A DNA stretch of 64,000 nucleotides from Scilla litardierei (taxonomy: Eukaryota > Streptophyta > Magnoliopsida > Asparagales > Asparagaceae). Location of the stretch: positions 107,516,301-107,580,300 of the forward strand of contig CM061135.1 of assembly GCA_030789695.1 (NCBI GenBank). The letters run 5' to 3'. Every line of letters begins with the position of its first letter. Position 1 is the first letter of the stretch. Under the pieces are notes generated by a model, which did not search any database, was not told where the DNA came from, and worked only from the letters and a program-made list of their open reading frames with translations. Below are positions 20,195-31,749 of the stretch, one piece after another. The translations under genes and the position numbers were made by a program.

Positions 20195-20782
20195 ATGACA
20201 CGGCTGCGCCCTCCACGTCAAAGGGTGGACACGACCCCGGCGTCGGGCATCGGCCCCCACCGTAGTCAGCGGGAAGGGACCATGCTTCTCCGGCGGACGC
20301 TTCAGGTTGGGGCTCCAAGGCGGCCTCGGCCCGACTGCGCGGTCGACTATGATATGGAAACTGCGGGCCTCCCGCTTTTCCCCCCGGTCGGCAGGTCGGG
20401 GACAGCGAGGGAGAGGCCATGGTCGGACGACGCACTAGTGGTGTCTGTGGTCATCGACACGTCTATGGTGCGACAGCTGCTGGTCGATACTGGTAGCTCG
20501 TGCGACATCCTCTTCATGTCGACTTTGGAAAGGATGGGACTGCGGGACGAGGACCTAGAGCCATGCTCCGGACCCGTGGTAGGCTTCACGGGTCACTCCA
20601 CACCCATCGTTGGGGCGATCCATCACCCTGTAATGCTCGGGGAACCTCCCGACTCGGTGACCCTGGCGGTGGAGTTTGTGGTGCTGAGGATCGGGTCGGC
20701 TTACAATGGGATCATCGGCCGCCCGCTCCTTAACGCTATCGGGGCGGTGGTCTCAGCCCTCCGTCGAACGATCAGGTTTTAG
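20195..20782 (+). pseudogene. Family A unit 2 aspartic protease, no gag before it
   Basis: One open frame starts about 35 bp after the PBS. An arginine/proline-rich N-terminus of about 60 residues leads into the protease with VDTGSSCDILF and GIIGRPLLNAIGA. The frame stops at TAG (20780), where unit 1 reads CGG. As in unit 1, gag is absent. Confidence 0.82.
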
Positions 20783-20881
20783 ACCCCGAGGAAGATTGGA
20801 CAAGTCGACGGTGACACAGGAAAGCTAAAGATCTGCTACCAGCTGGCAGAGGAGAGGCCCGTCGAACGGCCTGACGATCTG

Positions 20882-21670
20882 ATGACCTCGCTTGACTTGA
20901 GGCGCGGGCCAAGACCCGCTCTCGGAGAGGAGCAGGAGCAGATCCCGGTCACAAATGTCGAAGGAAGGTTCATCTCCATCGGATCGGGACTGGACCCTGA
21001 CTTGAAGAGCAGGCTAATCGAGTGTTTGGAAGCCAATCTTGACATCTTCACATGGTCACCCGATGACATGCCCGGCGTTGACCCCCGGGTAATAGTGCAC
21101 CGGTTGAATGTCGATCCCAATTTCAAATCGGTCAGACAGAAGAAGCGAAATCTAGGAGGCGAAAAGATGAGGGCCGCCTCCGAGGAGGTAGATCATCTTC
21201 TCAACGCCAGCTTCATACGAGAAGTCTGGTACCCGGAGTGGTTGTCCAACGTCGTGATGGTCAAAAAGCCCATCGGAAAGTGGCGTATGTGCGTGGATTT
21301 CAGCGATCTTAACAAGGCTTGCCCCAAAGACAGCTACCCATTGCCTCGCATCGATCCCCTCGTGGACAACGCCTTAGGGTATGAGATGCTCAGCTTAATG
21401 GACGCCTACTCTGGATACAATCAAGTCCAGATGGATCCCCGGGACGATGAGATGATGGCTTTTACAATGGTTCGGGGGACGTTCTGCTACAAGAAGATGC
21501 CCTTTGGGCTGAAGAACGCGGGGGCCACCTACCAAAGGATGGTCAACAAGATGTTCGACTCCCAGATAGGGAGGAACCTGGAGGTCTACGTCGACGACAT
21601 GCTGGTTAAATCGAAGGAGCCAGGGGATCACATCGCGGACCTCAGAGAAACCTTTGAGTGATTGCGAAAG
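20882..21670 (+). pseudogene. Family A unit 2 reverse transcriptase, N-terminal part
   Basis: All RT motifs up to YVDDMLVKS are present and in one frame ([30 protein letters not shown]). It is cut after ETFE and CGAAAG by the insertion of B2 at 21671. The rest resumes at 25911 with CACAACATCC, the next bases of the RT in unit 1. Confidence 0.9.
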
Positions 21671-23657
21671 TGATTCGGGTTCAATATTACATATTTAACC
21701 CCCCATGTAGCCTCATTTTGTGCTCATGTGATGCTATATTGTTCTCTAATACGTGCGTATTTTCTACCCCATCATTTATTAGAGAATACACCCTTTTGAG
21801 CACAAAATAGCATTTAACAAAGTATTTCTGCTCTCTTTATATTTTTCCTAGCTTGGTCTCGATCTCACGATTCCAACGACTATTTATTTATATTTTTCTG
21901 AGATCTGTGCTAATTTCTATGAATTTTTGAATGTAGAATACCATTTAATTGGGGAAATACACAAAAAATACGAATATACGGTCGGCTGACCAATCGTGTG
22001 CTGCCACGTGGCACGTATCCATCGTCCCCCGCTCCATCGGACAGCTCCCAGCAATGAGACGACGCGGCCCCATCCGGGCCGTTGATTGGAAATCCCACGG
22101 TTACGATCGAAACAAATCGGAGCGGAGCGCTGAGCTTTTTTTGGACACGTGGCGCTAATCAATGCTTCCCCGCCTCATCTAACGGCAATCGCAAGCGGTC
22201 GACGCGGCCTCGTTTCGACCATCCGATCACGATCGAACGGCTGGGAACGACGCTCTCGACGACAGCGAAGCGGGCGACATTACGACCGTTCGATCGCAAT
22301 CGAACAGTCGCGATCAGCCCGAAGCGGGGGAAATACAAGGTAACGTGGCGGCAATCTCTGCGTTTTTCCTCTCGATCCGACGGACACCATTACACCCGCT
22401 CGAAACAAAAGCGGGGGCGACGTGGCTGCATCTGAGCTGTCGCCCCCAGATCCAACGGTCAAGATCGGTACTATGAACGAAGCGGGCAGCTGCTATCCAT
22501 GAAGCGACGTGGCTCAATCTCGGTGGTTCAAGCAAGCGATCGAACGGCTGGGAACGACGCTCTCGACGACAACGAAGCGGATGCGCGCGGATCCGAACCC
22601 GTTGCCACGCGTCAAGCCGTGGTTAAATCCCGCCGAGATCAACGGTCTACAAATGCGCCGCTCGAGATGAGCGGCTGTAATGAGTTCGGGTGCGGATTTG
22701 GAACCCAATAAAGCACAGTAAACCCGCAAGCCTATTATATAAGCGTATTCTAGGGTTTTTGTGCGTATTCAAGCAGATTGGGGCGTATTTTGAGCGTATT
22801 GGAGGCTCTATGAGCCGTATTCTCCCCCTGAAAAATTCTGTAAAATTCCAGAGGCTTGTTTTATTATTTCCAGAGAGTTTGAAGTCTTTTAAAGGAGAAT
22901 TGGTGATATTTTCTTTAACTCAAACCCCGTATTTTGGTGTTTTCTATCGTATTTTGCTATGAACTTGAAGTATTTGGCTATGAAAGTTGTTTATTATTGC
23001 ATGATGAGTAGCTAAATCTCTGTTGTGCATGGTATGGCGTAGTTAGGGGCTATGATTTGTGTTAGTTTGGTTGTATTCCATGTGCTAAATCGTTAAACGT
23101 CGTTAAAATTGTAATCTTTGTTCGTAAATCGCCTTTTTCATCTTTCAAAAGAAGTGATTAAGTTGATGATCGCCCCAAAAGGGTGAGCTTTGATCTCCCC
23201 AAAAGGGAGTTTCATATCGTAGTTTTGATCTCTCCAAAAGAGAGTTTCATATCGTATTATAGCTTTAGCGACGATCTCATTGAATTTTGTGTTTGAACCC
23301 CCAAAAGGGCATCTTCCGATGAGTTGCTCCCAAAAGGAGAATTCATTGAGTTATATTGGATATTTTCCGGTGAATTGCTCCCAAAAGGAGAATTCATTGC
23401 GTTATACCTATCAATCAAATTAACACGAATCATTGATCCTAACGAACCAATACCATGTGCATACTTTTTATATATTTTTTCTTACACGTATTTCCTCGTT
23501 CATCACCATTCACATCACCACCTAGAGTGGTTAGTTTCTTTTCGTAGGATTTCTATTTGATTTGAATTGTGGTTGCAACAGATTTCTTCCCGTGGATTCG
23601 ACATCTGGACTCCCAGATTTTACTACTTGTACGGACTCTTGCGCTTGAGAGAGAGCA
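21671..23657 (+). repeat. 5' LTR of B2
   Basis: 1987 bp, TGATTCGGG to GAGAGAGCA. It carries CACGTG boxes (about 22008 and 22144), a CGATC palindrome set (22215-22320), and the CAAAA hairpin array (23143-23396). It differs from the B1 LTRs far more than those differ from each other, so B2 is older or from another subfamily. The short frames over it are repeat-derived. Confidence 0.88.
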
Positions 23658-23681
23658 CCTTTTCGGAGCCCACCAAGTTTT

Positions 23682-23699
23682 TGGCGCCGTTGCCGGGGA
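23682..23699 (+). other. Primer binding site of B2 (tRNA-Asp type)
   Basis: TGGCGCCGTTGCCGGGGA, 24 nt after the LTR end. Confidence 0.85.
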
Positions 23700-23811
23700 G
23701 GAATGGTTTGTGACTACGGTTTATTTCATTTAGAGGACCTTCGGTGAGATCTTTCCACTTTACTGTACATAAACTTTTTTTTATTATTTTATTTTTTTTT
23801 ATTTTTGAAAA

Positions 23812-24930
23812 ATGGAATATATGAACTTCTATTGCACAAACAATCTGTATGATGCAAGGTATGCTAATGCACACAAACATAGAATGGAGAAGCTCAAAAT
23901 TGTTAATTTTAATCAAACTGACTGTGAAACTTTCTTTCAGGCCTGGAGGAGGTTCACAGACATTATATCGAGCTATCCGCAGCATGGGTACACAAATGAA
24001 GAGCTTATGGCGTTCTTCCTAGATGGACTACAACCGCAGCTGCAGGAATTATTGGGAGGCATGACGCCGACAGTGGCGTGGGAATACATGGAGTCTCTGC
24101 AAGAAAACGAAGAAACCGTGGAAGAGACTTCAGAGAGCGATTCAACGGAGCCTTCGTGCCTCGATCAAGAAGAGCAAAGCGTAGACGTACCTTTGCAATC
24201 CTTGAAAGAGGAAGCTTATCAGACTATTCAGACACAGGAGGCCACATCCCATCAATTCCAGGAGAATTTCCTTGCTCAGAATCGGCAAATTCAAAAATCT
24301 ATTGAAGATCTTAATTTGATTGCCGCTTGCTTAGAAGAAAATAATTATTTTGAAACTCAATTTAAAGAAACTAATACGAGTTTATCTTCTATTGCAGGCA
24401 CATCGAGCGAGCCATGTCACGTTGAGGGCAAAAATAATATCCACATGGCAGAAAGTGTGTGCAAAAGAGAGGACGAGCTAGCAATTTTGGATGAACGAGA
24501 GGAGGAGACAGCTAGGGACAAGGGTTTTGAGATTATCGCCATGGAGCCAGAACCACTCCCTCTTCCAGTTTTGTCCCAAAATCATTTATCCCTCTCTCCA
24601 TTGATCGAGCATCGTACAGAGAGTAGTGCAAATCTTTCAGGGAGTAGTCGTCAACTTGCTTTAATTTCTTTCACTTATTTTGATGACTACATTTGGAATA
24701 CTTTCATTGAGAATAATTTTAAATTAATTTGGACTGACATAACTCATCTCTCGCAAGACATTGGCAAACGACTTATAGAGATGCTTGGAGTTGTGTTGCT
24801 GGGGTCCAAATTAGTTTTTGGAGGAAAAATAATCGCTGAGGAGCGCAAGGAGCAAATTGAACAACTTCCTCCACCATCAAAGATTCAGGATCCGACATTT
24901 GATCACGGTGTGTTCTTTCCAGTAGTGTAG
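23812..24930 (+). CDS. gag-like protein of B2, intact (372 aa)
   Basis: ATG at 23812 follows a T-rich leader. Residues 40-90 hold the Retrotrans_gag core (FFQAWRRF at 41-48, HGYTNEELMAFFLDGLQ at 58-74, MTPTVAWEYME at 84-93). Residues 95-140 are very acidic and the rest is helical and coiled-coil-prone. No zinc knuckle, protease or RT follows; an untranslated spacer does. It is the only uninterrupted gag in the window. B1 shows the same length and order, so the frame is kept in the family. Its role would be particle formation, perhaps for elements that lack gag; this is inferred. Confidence 0.85.
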   Translation: MEYMNFYCTNNLYDARYANAHKHRMEKLKIVNFNQTDCETFFQAWRRFTDIISSYPQHGYTNEELMAFFLDGLQPQLQELLGGMTPTVAWEYMESLQENEETVEETSESDSTEPSCLDQEEQSVDVPLQSLKEEAYQTIQTQEATSHQFQENFLAQNRQIQKSIEDLNLIAACLEENNYFETQFKETNTSLSSIAGTSSEPCHVEGKNNIHMAESVCKREDELAILDEREEETARDKGFEIIAMEPEPLPLPVLSQNHLSLSPLIEHRTESSANLSGSSRQLALISFTYFDDYIWNTFIENNFKLIWTDITHLSQDIGKRLIEMLGVVLLGSKLVFGGKIIAEERKEQIEQLPPPSKIQDPTFDHGVFFPVV

Positions 24931-25910
24931 TTTTTATATGCTTTCTAGGTTGCTTGCTTGAATAAACTCGTACCTCTTCCGACATTGAGGACAATGTCCA
25001 TCTTTAGTTGGGGGTGTGTATGAGACCTTAGGAATTTTTTTTTGAGAAGAATAAATCACCAAATCTCATCATTTTAAAACTCATGCATATGCCTCTAATG
25101 CGGATGATTATACGTTAATTGAGTTCTAAAATTGTTTATGGCTTGAGTTAATTATTTTTCCTTCATGGAATTACCGTTAATATGCTATTCATGAAAACTT
25201 TCAATTTCCATGATTAATATCTCGAAATAGTTTGAATTTATTTCATGCATGCTAATGTGATGAAAAAGCTTAAGTATACATGATTTATTAAGAAAAGTCT
25301 TCAAGTTGAAGAGGAAGTTGGCCATTGATACTAATTTTTATATTCAAAGAATGGGTGTTGAGTTGCTTACAAAAGAAAAAAGAAAGAAAGATGAAGAAAA
25401 GAAAAATGAATGAAAAATGAATGATGAAAAATGAATGAATAAGTATATCACTATAAATAACTTGGATGGCTCGAGTAGTACAGTCCGAGGGGTCCTTTTT
25501 GGCCTAATGCCCTATTATCGTCTGATTTGGGAGCCATTGACAGGAAACTCACTCATTTGATGGAGCGATCCAAGTTATACATTTTTCTGCGAATGTTGCT
25601 TGATGCGCGTTACGCGGAACGAATAAAAGAAAGGAAATAGTAAATACACTTAGCAACTTCAATACCCATACCTTGAATGATTATTTTGATAGGCCAATTC
25701 CTTGGAAACAGGAATACTAGATAAAAACGACGTGTTATACTTTCGCTTGCGCAAAACGATGCTTGCACGTTATTTATTCATTCTAAATTAGAGAAAATTT
25801 CATGTGATTGATTTTGTTCATGGATGTGTATATTGATGGTCAAGATCATGTTGGAATGCGTATTATTGAGCCATGCCATGAGCAATTTGAAAGAAATTAT
25901 TGTTTTATTG
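24931..25910 (+). other. B2 non-coding spacer, truncated
   Basis: Matches 5380-6417 of B1. It includes the post-gag PPT-like run TTGGGGGTGTG at about 25006-25020. It has no gene. Confidence 0.7.
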
Positions 25911-27180
25911 CACAACATCCGACTCAACCCCACGAAATGCACGTTCGGGGTGAGGTCTGGTAAGTTCCTGGGTTTCATGATCACCAATCGCGGCATTGAG
26001 GCCAACCCCGACAAGATCAAGGCACTGATTAACATGCGGGAGCCGACTACAATTAAAGAGCTGCAGAGGTTGAATGGACGCATCGCTGCCCTAGGGCGAT
26101 TTCAGTCCTAATCGGCGGAGAAATCCCTCCCATTCTTCAAGACCCTGAGGAAAGTCATTGACGAGCCTGTCGACAAAAGGAAGAAGATACCGTGGGACGA
26201 GGAGTGCTCCCAAGCGTTTGCCGAACTCAAGGAATGCCTTAGAAGTCCACCGCTCCTCTCTAAACCACTGGAAAGGGAGTCGTTGAGCCTCTACCTAGCG
26301 TGCATGGGAGAAGCAGCGAGCTCGGTGCTGGTAAGGGAGGATGAGGGAGTACAAAGGCCGGTGTATTACACAAGTCGAGTCCAGAAGGATGCGGAGGGGC
26401 GGTACACCCCTATGGAAAAGCTAGCCTACGCCCTCATTCTCTCGGCCCGTCGACTCCGGCCCTACTTCTAAGCCCACACTATAGTGGTCCTTACCGACTC
26501 CCAACTGGAACAGAACCTTAAGAGGTTCGATCGGATGGGGAGAATTCTAAATTGGGGAGTGGAATTGAGCGAGTTCGACCTTCGATTCAAGCCTCGCACC
26601 GCCATAAAAGGACAAGCCTTGGCAGACTTCATCGCCGAATGTACCATAGAAGGAGGGAACCCCTCTGAGGGAGGGGAATCGGCTACGGTAACCACCCAAC
26701 CTTTGTCCTTCCTTTCAACTGACATCGTTCCTGCTGGCCACACGGGAGACCATGACACGTGGATAGTCCATGTTGACGGCTCAGCAGCCTGATCAGGAAG
26801 CGGGGCCGGGATCGTGATTCGCTCTCCCAAAGGAAGTGTCATCGAGTACGTGCTTCGGTTCGAGTTCCCGGCCACCAACAATGTGGCCGAGTACGCGGCC
26901 GCGATAAACGGTTTGAGGCTGGCCCAGGAACTCGGGGCCGATTCCGTGCGTCTCATCGGCGATTCGAAGCTCGTCATCAACCAATTGCAGGGAAATTACG
27001 AGGCGCACGAGGAGGCGATGTAGAGCTACCTGGCTATGGCGAAGACCGTCCTGTCCAAATTCAGGAAGGCTGAGACCCTTCACCTCCCACGATCGGAGAA
27101 CGCACGCGCAGATGCCCTGTCCAAACTGGCTTCCTCCTCGACTAAGGAGCTGGGTCACACCATCTATGTGGAGAACCTCT
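25911..27180 (+). pseudogene. Family A unit 2: RT end, RNase H and archaeal-type RNase H
   Basis: The frame resumes with NIRLNPTKCTFGVRSGKFLG. RNase H pieces follow (VYYTSRVQKDAEGRYTPMEKLAYALILSA is recognisable at 26366-26450), then the archaeal-type RNase H (WIVHVDGSAA, NNVAEYAAAINGL, GDSKLVINQL, NARADALSKLAS). Stops after VDGSAA, HEEAM and VENL are the same as in unit 1. The catalytic E of NNVAEYEAA in unit 1 sits in NNVAEYAAA here, so only the neighbouring residue differs. Confidence 0.85.
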
Positions 27181-27206
27181 GATTCTGCAGCACGGAGGAA
27201 AAAGAG

Positions 27207-28481
27207 GTGATGACGATCGATGGGGACCCCACCTGGATGGATCCGATCGTTCGGTACCTCTCCCATAAGGAAGTGCCAGCGGACTCGGACGAACGCCGAA
27301 CCCTGGAAAGAAAGGCGCTCCGGTACGTGATCCATGAGGGGGCACTTTACAAGAGGTGCTGGACCAAGACGGACATCCTCCCTTACCTCAAGTGCCTTGG
27401 ACCTCAGGAGGCAGACTACGTCCTCCGGGAGGTACACGAGGGTTTCTGCGGAAATCACCATGGAGGCAAGACGATCGCCCAGAAGATCTTGAGGCAAGGA
27501 TATTACTGGCCGACCTTAGTCCACGACGCAACGGAATACGTCCAAAGGTGCCAGGAATGCCAGAGGTTTGCCAAACTCGGCTCAACCCCCCCATCGGAAC
27601 TCGTTCTGATTGTCAGCCCCGTGCCATTCGCGAAATGGGGGCTCAACATCCTCGGACCGTTTACTTCAGGTCGATGACAGAGGAAGTACCTGATCGTGGC
27701 GGTGGACTACTTCACCAAGTGGATCGAGGCCGAACCCCTTGCTTCCATCACATGGAAGAAGGCAAAGAGTTTCGTATGGAACTCCATCATCTCCGGGTTT
27801 GGGATTCCCCGAGCCATCGTCACGGACAACGGGAAGCAATTCGACTCTGCTGGGTTCAAGGGCTTCTGTACGGAGTGGAAGATCAAGCTCATCTTCGCCT
27901 CAGTAGCACATCCCCAGAACAACGGGATGGCAGAGGCCGCCAACAAGTGCATCATAGAGCCCCTCTGCAAGAAAGTTAAGGACACCGAAGGGAGCTGGGC
28001 GGAAGAGCTCCCGGGGATACTCTGGTCATACCGAACGACCCACAAGCAGTCCACGAGAGAAACCCCCTTCATGCTCGCTTACAGTGCCGAGGCAGTGGTG
28101 CCATTCAAAGTGGGAGAGGAATCCCTCCACTTAAAGCACTTCGATGAGGAAAGGAACTTGGAAGGCTTGGAGCTCGGCTTGGAGCTTCTAGGCGAGCGGC
28201 GGGAGCAGGCCTTGGCCACCATTATCCACCAGAAGCAGAAGGTGGCTCGCTACTATAATTCCCGAGTTAAGGGGAGGAGCTTTCGCCAAGGGGATCTAGT
28301 CCTCAGAAAAGCCACCTTCAGCCCGGAAATCGCTCAAAAAGGGAAGCTGGTGGCTAAGTGGGAGGGACCCTACAAGGTCGTCGAGGTCCTCGGACCCGCG
28401 ACTTACCGACTAGCTAATTCGGAGGGAAAGATCCGCACCCATACTTGGAACGTCGAGCACCTGGGCAAATATTATCAATAA
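27207..28481 (+). pseudogene. Family A unit 2 integrase, one TGA
   Basis: Same length and order as 14651-15925. The HHCC finger, DDxxE core (LNILGPF, so the first D is N here; IVTDNGKQF; NGMAEAANK) and C-terminal module are visible. TGA at 27675 replaces CGA of unit 1. The change of the first catalytic D to N would also inactivate it. Confidence 0.88.
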
Positions 28482-28649
28482 GATCGCCCACAAATGTATC
28501 TCTTTTCTTCCATCTATCTGAATAAACTCACTCGAGCCTATTCACCTTCGTATTTTACGACCGGGAGAAACTCACTTCGGACGAGGGACACCTCGCGGGG
28601 TGGGCACCCGAGCAGAGGCTCATAAGGCTAGAGGATAGACTCCAAGCAA

Positions 28650-29130
28650 GTTGACTCCCCCAACCGGCCGACAGGTTGGGGGCCACCCCACCCCCCCCCC
28701 CCCCCCCCCCCCGACCGGCCAGGGGGTGGACCGATCGCCAAGCTGGGGGCAGCTCCCCCAGCAGGTCGGTCCGTCGGTCTGCCGTCAGACTGGGAGTAGC
28801 CCTCCCAGCAAGCTGAACGACACCAACCGGCCGTAAGGCTGGGGGCGACTCCCCCAGTGGGACGGGTAACCGACCGGCCGTAAGGCTAGGGGAAACTCCC
28901 CTAGCAGGTCGGACCAGAGGTCGACCTCAGCGGTCGGCCTCATCAGTCATTCGTAGGACACGGGGTCGCACCCCTGACAGACTGACCGACCGAACCAACT
29001 GTAAGGCCGGGGGGCAACTCCCTCGGCATGTTGGCACGTCGGTCGGGACATGAGCCTGGGGGATAGCGTCCCCCAGCCAGCCGACCGGCCAAAACACGCT
29101 GCAAGGATGAGGGGAAATATCCCCGGCCAG
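28650..29130 (+). repeat. GC hairpin array in the 3' region of family A unit 2
   Basis: Orthologous to 16090-16560. Stems at 28743-28761 and 28788-28806 and further copies pair perfectly, including CTAGGGG/CCCCTAG where unit 1 has one mismatch. The poly-C run is longer here (about 28686-28712). Confidence 0.8.
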
Positions 29131-29264
29131 ATAACTACCTCATCGCCAGCAGATCTCAAAATCAAGCAGTCACAGGCAGAAAAAGGAGACTTTATTTCTA
29201 AATAAAAAGATGAGGGAGGGAGTGTTACACAACAATACAATAACCACGCGACAAGGTCAAACCA

Positions 29265-31425
29265 TCACTCACTCGTCTCCACCGGGAGCCCCCTCAGGGC
29301 CGTTGGCAGGTTGCACACGAGGTCCATCCCTGTCCCCCCCCCCCCCCCCCCCTCGTCGTCGGGATATACCCGGAGCTCCTCGAAATTGATCCCCGAGAGT
29401 GGAAACATCTCCTGGATCACGGATTTGCAGCGGGCGAACCCCTTCTCGAACTCTTCGGACATAGCCGTGGCTACGAAAGAAAGGGCGTACTCTTCCACAG
29501 CGTCCTGGGCAATCTGAGCGGGGTTCACCGCCTCCAGCTCTCAGATCCGATCTTTGAAAATGGTAATCCGGTGCTGATGCTCCGCCCGCTCTACCTCGAT
29601 CTCTTTAAATCTTGCGTTAAGCTGGACTAGAAGAGCTTTCTCACTCTCCTCCTCCGCCTCCAGCAGGCTGGAAAGCTCCGGGGAGTCGACTGCAACGACA
29701 GGAATGGGGACCACCCCAGCTTCGACGTTCACTTTGGCGGCTTCCATGAGCTCGGCAATCCGGTCCTCAGCCTTGGACTTCCCAACCAAACCCAGGGGCA
29801 TTCTCCTGATCTGATTTCTCCAAAGCAGAAGAGAGCTCAGCTACCTAGGTCTCCAAGGACTTGATGCGTGCCTCAGCCAGCAGGCTGGCCTCGCCCTCGC
29901 CCCCCTCGGATTCGGCGGTCCACGACGCATCGGCCTTTACCCGATACAGGGCCTCGAATTGGTGCCTCATCGAAAACCCCACTGAGGACAACTGCACCAA
30001 GAGACGAGGATGAAATAAAGGCTGCTACTAGGAACGAGGTATGCGATAATGCCTCACCTGTTGACCCGCCTGAACTACGAAGGCGAATAGACGATCGCCT
30101 TTGATCCCATCCAACGTAGCTTGGTCTGGAGGAAGGCGGCAGTTCTCAGCCAGCCGCGCTCCCACACTGCAGTCGGTGAAAACCGACTCCCCCGACCCCA
30201 CCGGGAAGTGAGGTTGAAGAAGACCCTCGCCTGACTGAGGTAAATCGACAGGGACCGAGCTGAACGCTCCCAGGTACCGCTCGTAAACCTCAGGGGGAGG
30301 GTTCTGTGGCAGCGACAAGGGCCCGGCCCACGGCCAGATGACCTCAACCGAGGAGGACGGGGCCCGACCCTCAGACAATGGAACACCAGCCTCCCTGACT
30401 TGGGCACTGGCCTTCTTCGAGGCACCCGGCAGGAGGGAGGATGGAGCTTGCCCCCTTGCTCTTTTGGAACCTGCACCGGGGGCGGCTGTTTCTTTCGGAC
30501 CTCTAATACGTGATCCCGCCTTTGCGGAGCGAGCTCGGGAACCGAGATTGGTAGAGGGATTAGAGAAGAGCTGGGGGCAAATCCACCTGTACAAGGGAAC
30601 AGAGGAATGGATCAGAACTGGCCAGGATAGACCTTACATCAACGCCTCCAGGCGGCAGACGTCAGCAAGACTCACCAATGGGCCAAGTGGTCTTCCGCAA
30701 GCTAAGATCGTCGAAGAGAACATCGATTCTTCAGTCCTGCACAGGGATCGCCAGAAGGGTCTTCACTGCCCAAGGTCGGTATCGGTTGGGTCGCCTGGCT
30801 CAGGGACCAGCGTGCTGACAGTGCTCCATTGGGTTGGGAAATCCACGTCTGACGGGAAGACGACGAAGACGTATTCACCCTTCCAGAGCTTCAAGAAACT
30901 TGGCAGCCCCAGCAACAGGCTCATCTTTGGCCGAGCACTTATATAGATCCAGGCCCCCGACTGATGATGGCTCAGACGATAGAATTGGGCGAAGAGTCGG
31001 AGAGAGGGGGCCACCCCCTTCAGTACGCAGAGAACGACGAACCCGACGATGAGCCCGATGGCGGTGGGGCAGAATTGGCATAAGGCCACCCTATGAGCTC
31101 GCAGAAATTCGACGATGAAAGGGTGGAGGGGAAACCGAAGTCTGAACCGAAAACACTTTTCGTACACCCCGACCTCGCGCCGACCGGGGAGGCAAATCCG
31201 CTCGTCGGATTCAGGAGCCTGGGCGGAGTATGGAGGAAGAAGATAGCGGGTGCGCATACCCCCGATGGAAGTGGCACAAACAGACGAAGAATGCCCCGGG
31301 ACCTCGAGGGGCACCCCTGAAAGCACGCCCCCATAGCGGCAGATCGACGAAACCGACCCGCAGGCCGGGTCGGGATCGCCGACGGCCTCTGGGCGACCCG
31401 AACCAGTGGCGGAGGATGATGACAT
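29265..31425 (-). pseudogene. Antisense spliced gene of family A unit 2 (Transposase_28-like)
   Basis: Exons 31425-30676, 30586-30058 and 29991-29265; introns of 89 and 66 bp with the same ends as in unit 1. Exon 1 is open for 220 codons and shows the PF04195-like domain best: YEKCFRFRLRFPLHPFIVEF, GFVVLCVLKGVAPSL, WIYISARP, LPSFLKLWKGEYVFVV. Breaks: a 1-base loss near 30770, an extra G in a G-run of exon 2, and a TGA plus an indel in exon 3. The breaks differ from those of unit 1, so each copy decayed separately. It may be a host-derived or element gene of unknown function. Confidence 0.78.
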
Positions 31426-31749
31426 GCGGTGGAGCTTGGATCGATGAGAAGAAAAAGGGAAATGTGGGGAGATGGTGATTTACTCGGTGGACGTCGACCC
31501 CCCTTTTTACCTCTCTTTTTCCCAAGACGACCCCCCCGCACGACGGGGATGAACGCACGGGGACACGTGGCAACATCGTGGAGCCGACGGCGCTTCGAAA
31601 CCCACACCTAAAGGGATTTGAACGGGCCGCCTCATGATGGCCTCCATTTAATGAACCGGCCTCGACTGACACGCCTGTCAAAATCAGCAGAAGTCACATC
31701 GGCTGAGCCGAGCCAACTAGAGGGGATCGACACGACCGATGGGGGCAAT
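31426..31749 (+). other. Family A unit 2 region before LTR3, with PPT
   Basis: Equivalent to 18851-19173. It ends CGATGGGGGCAAT, the PPT, just before LTR3. Confidence 0.65.

Larger units (their letters stand above)
21671..25910 (+). mobile_element. B2: gag-only element without 3' LTR
   Basis: 5' LTR (21671-23657), PBS, gag and most of the gag-to-LTR spacer match B1 in order. The element stops about 60 bp short of the PPT, at GTTTTATTG, and joins the RT of unit 2 exactly at the base following the insertion site. The PPT, the whole 3' LTR and the second target copy are missing, so a deletion has removed them. Confidence 0.88.
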
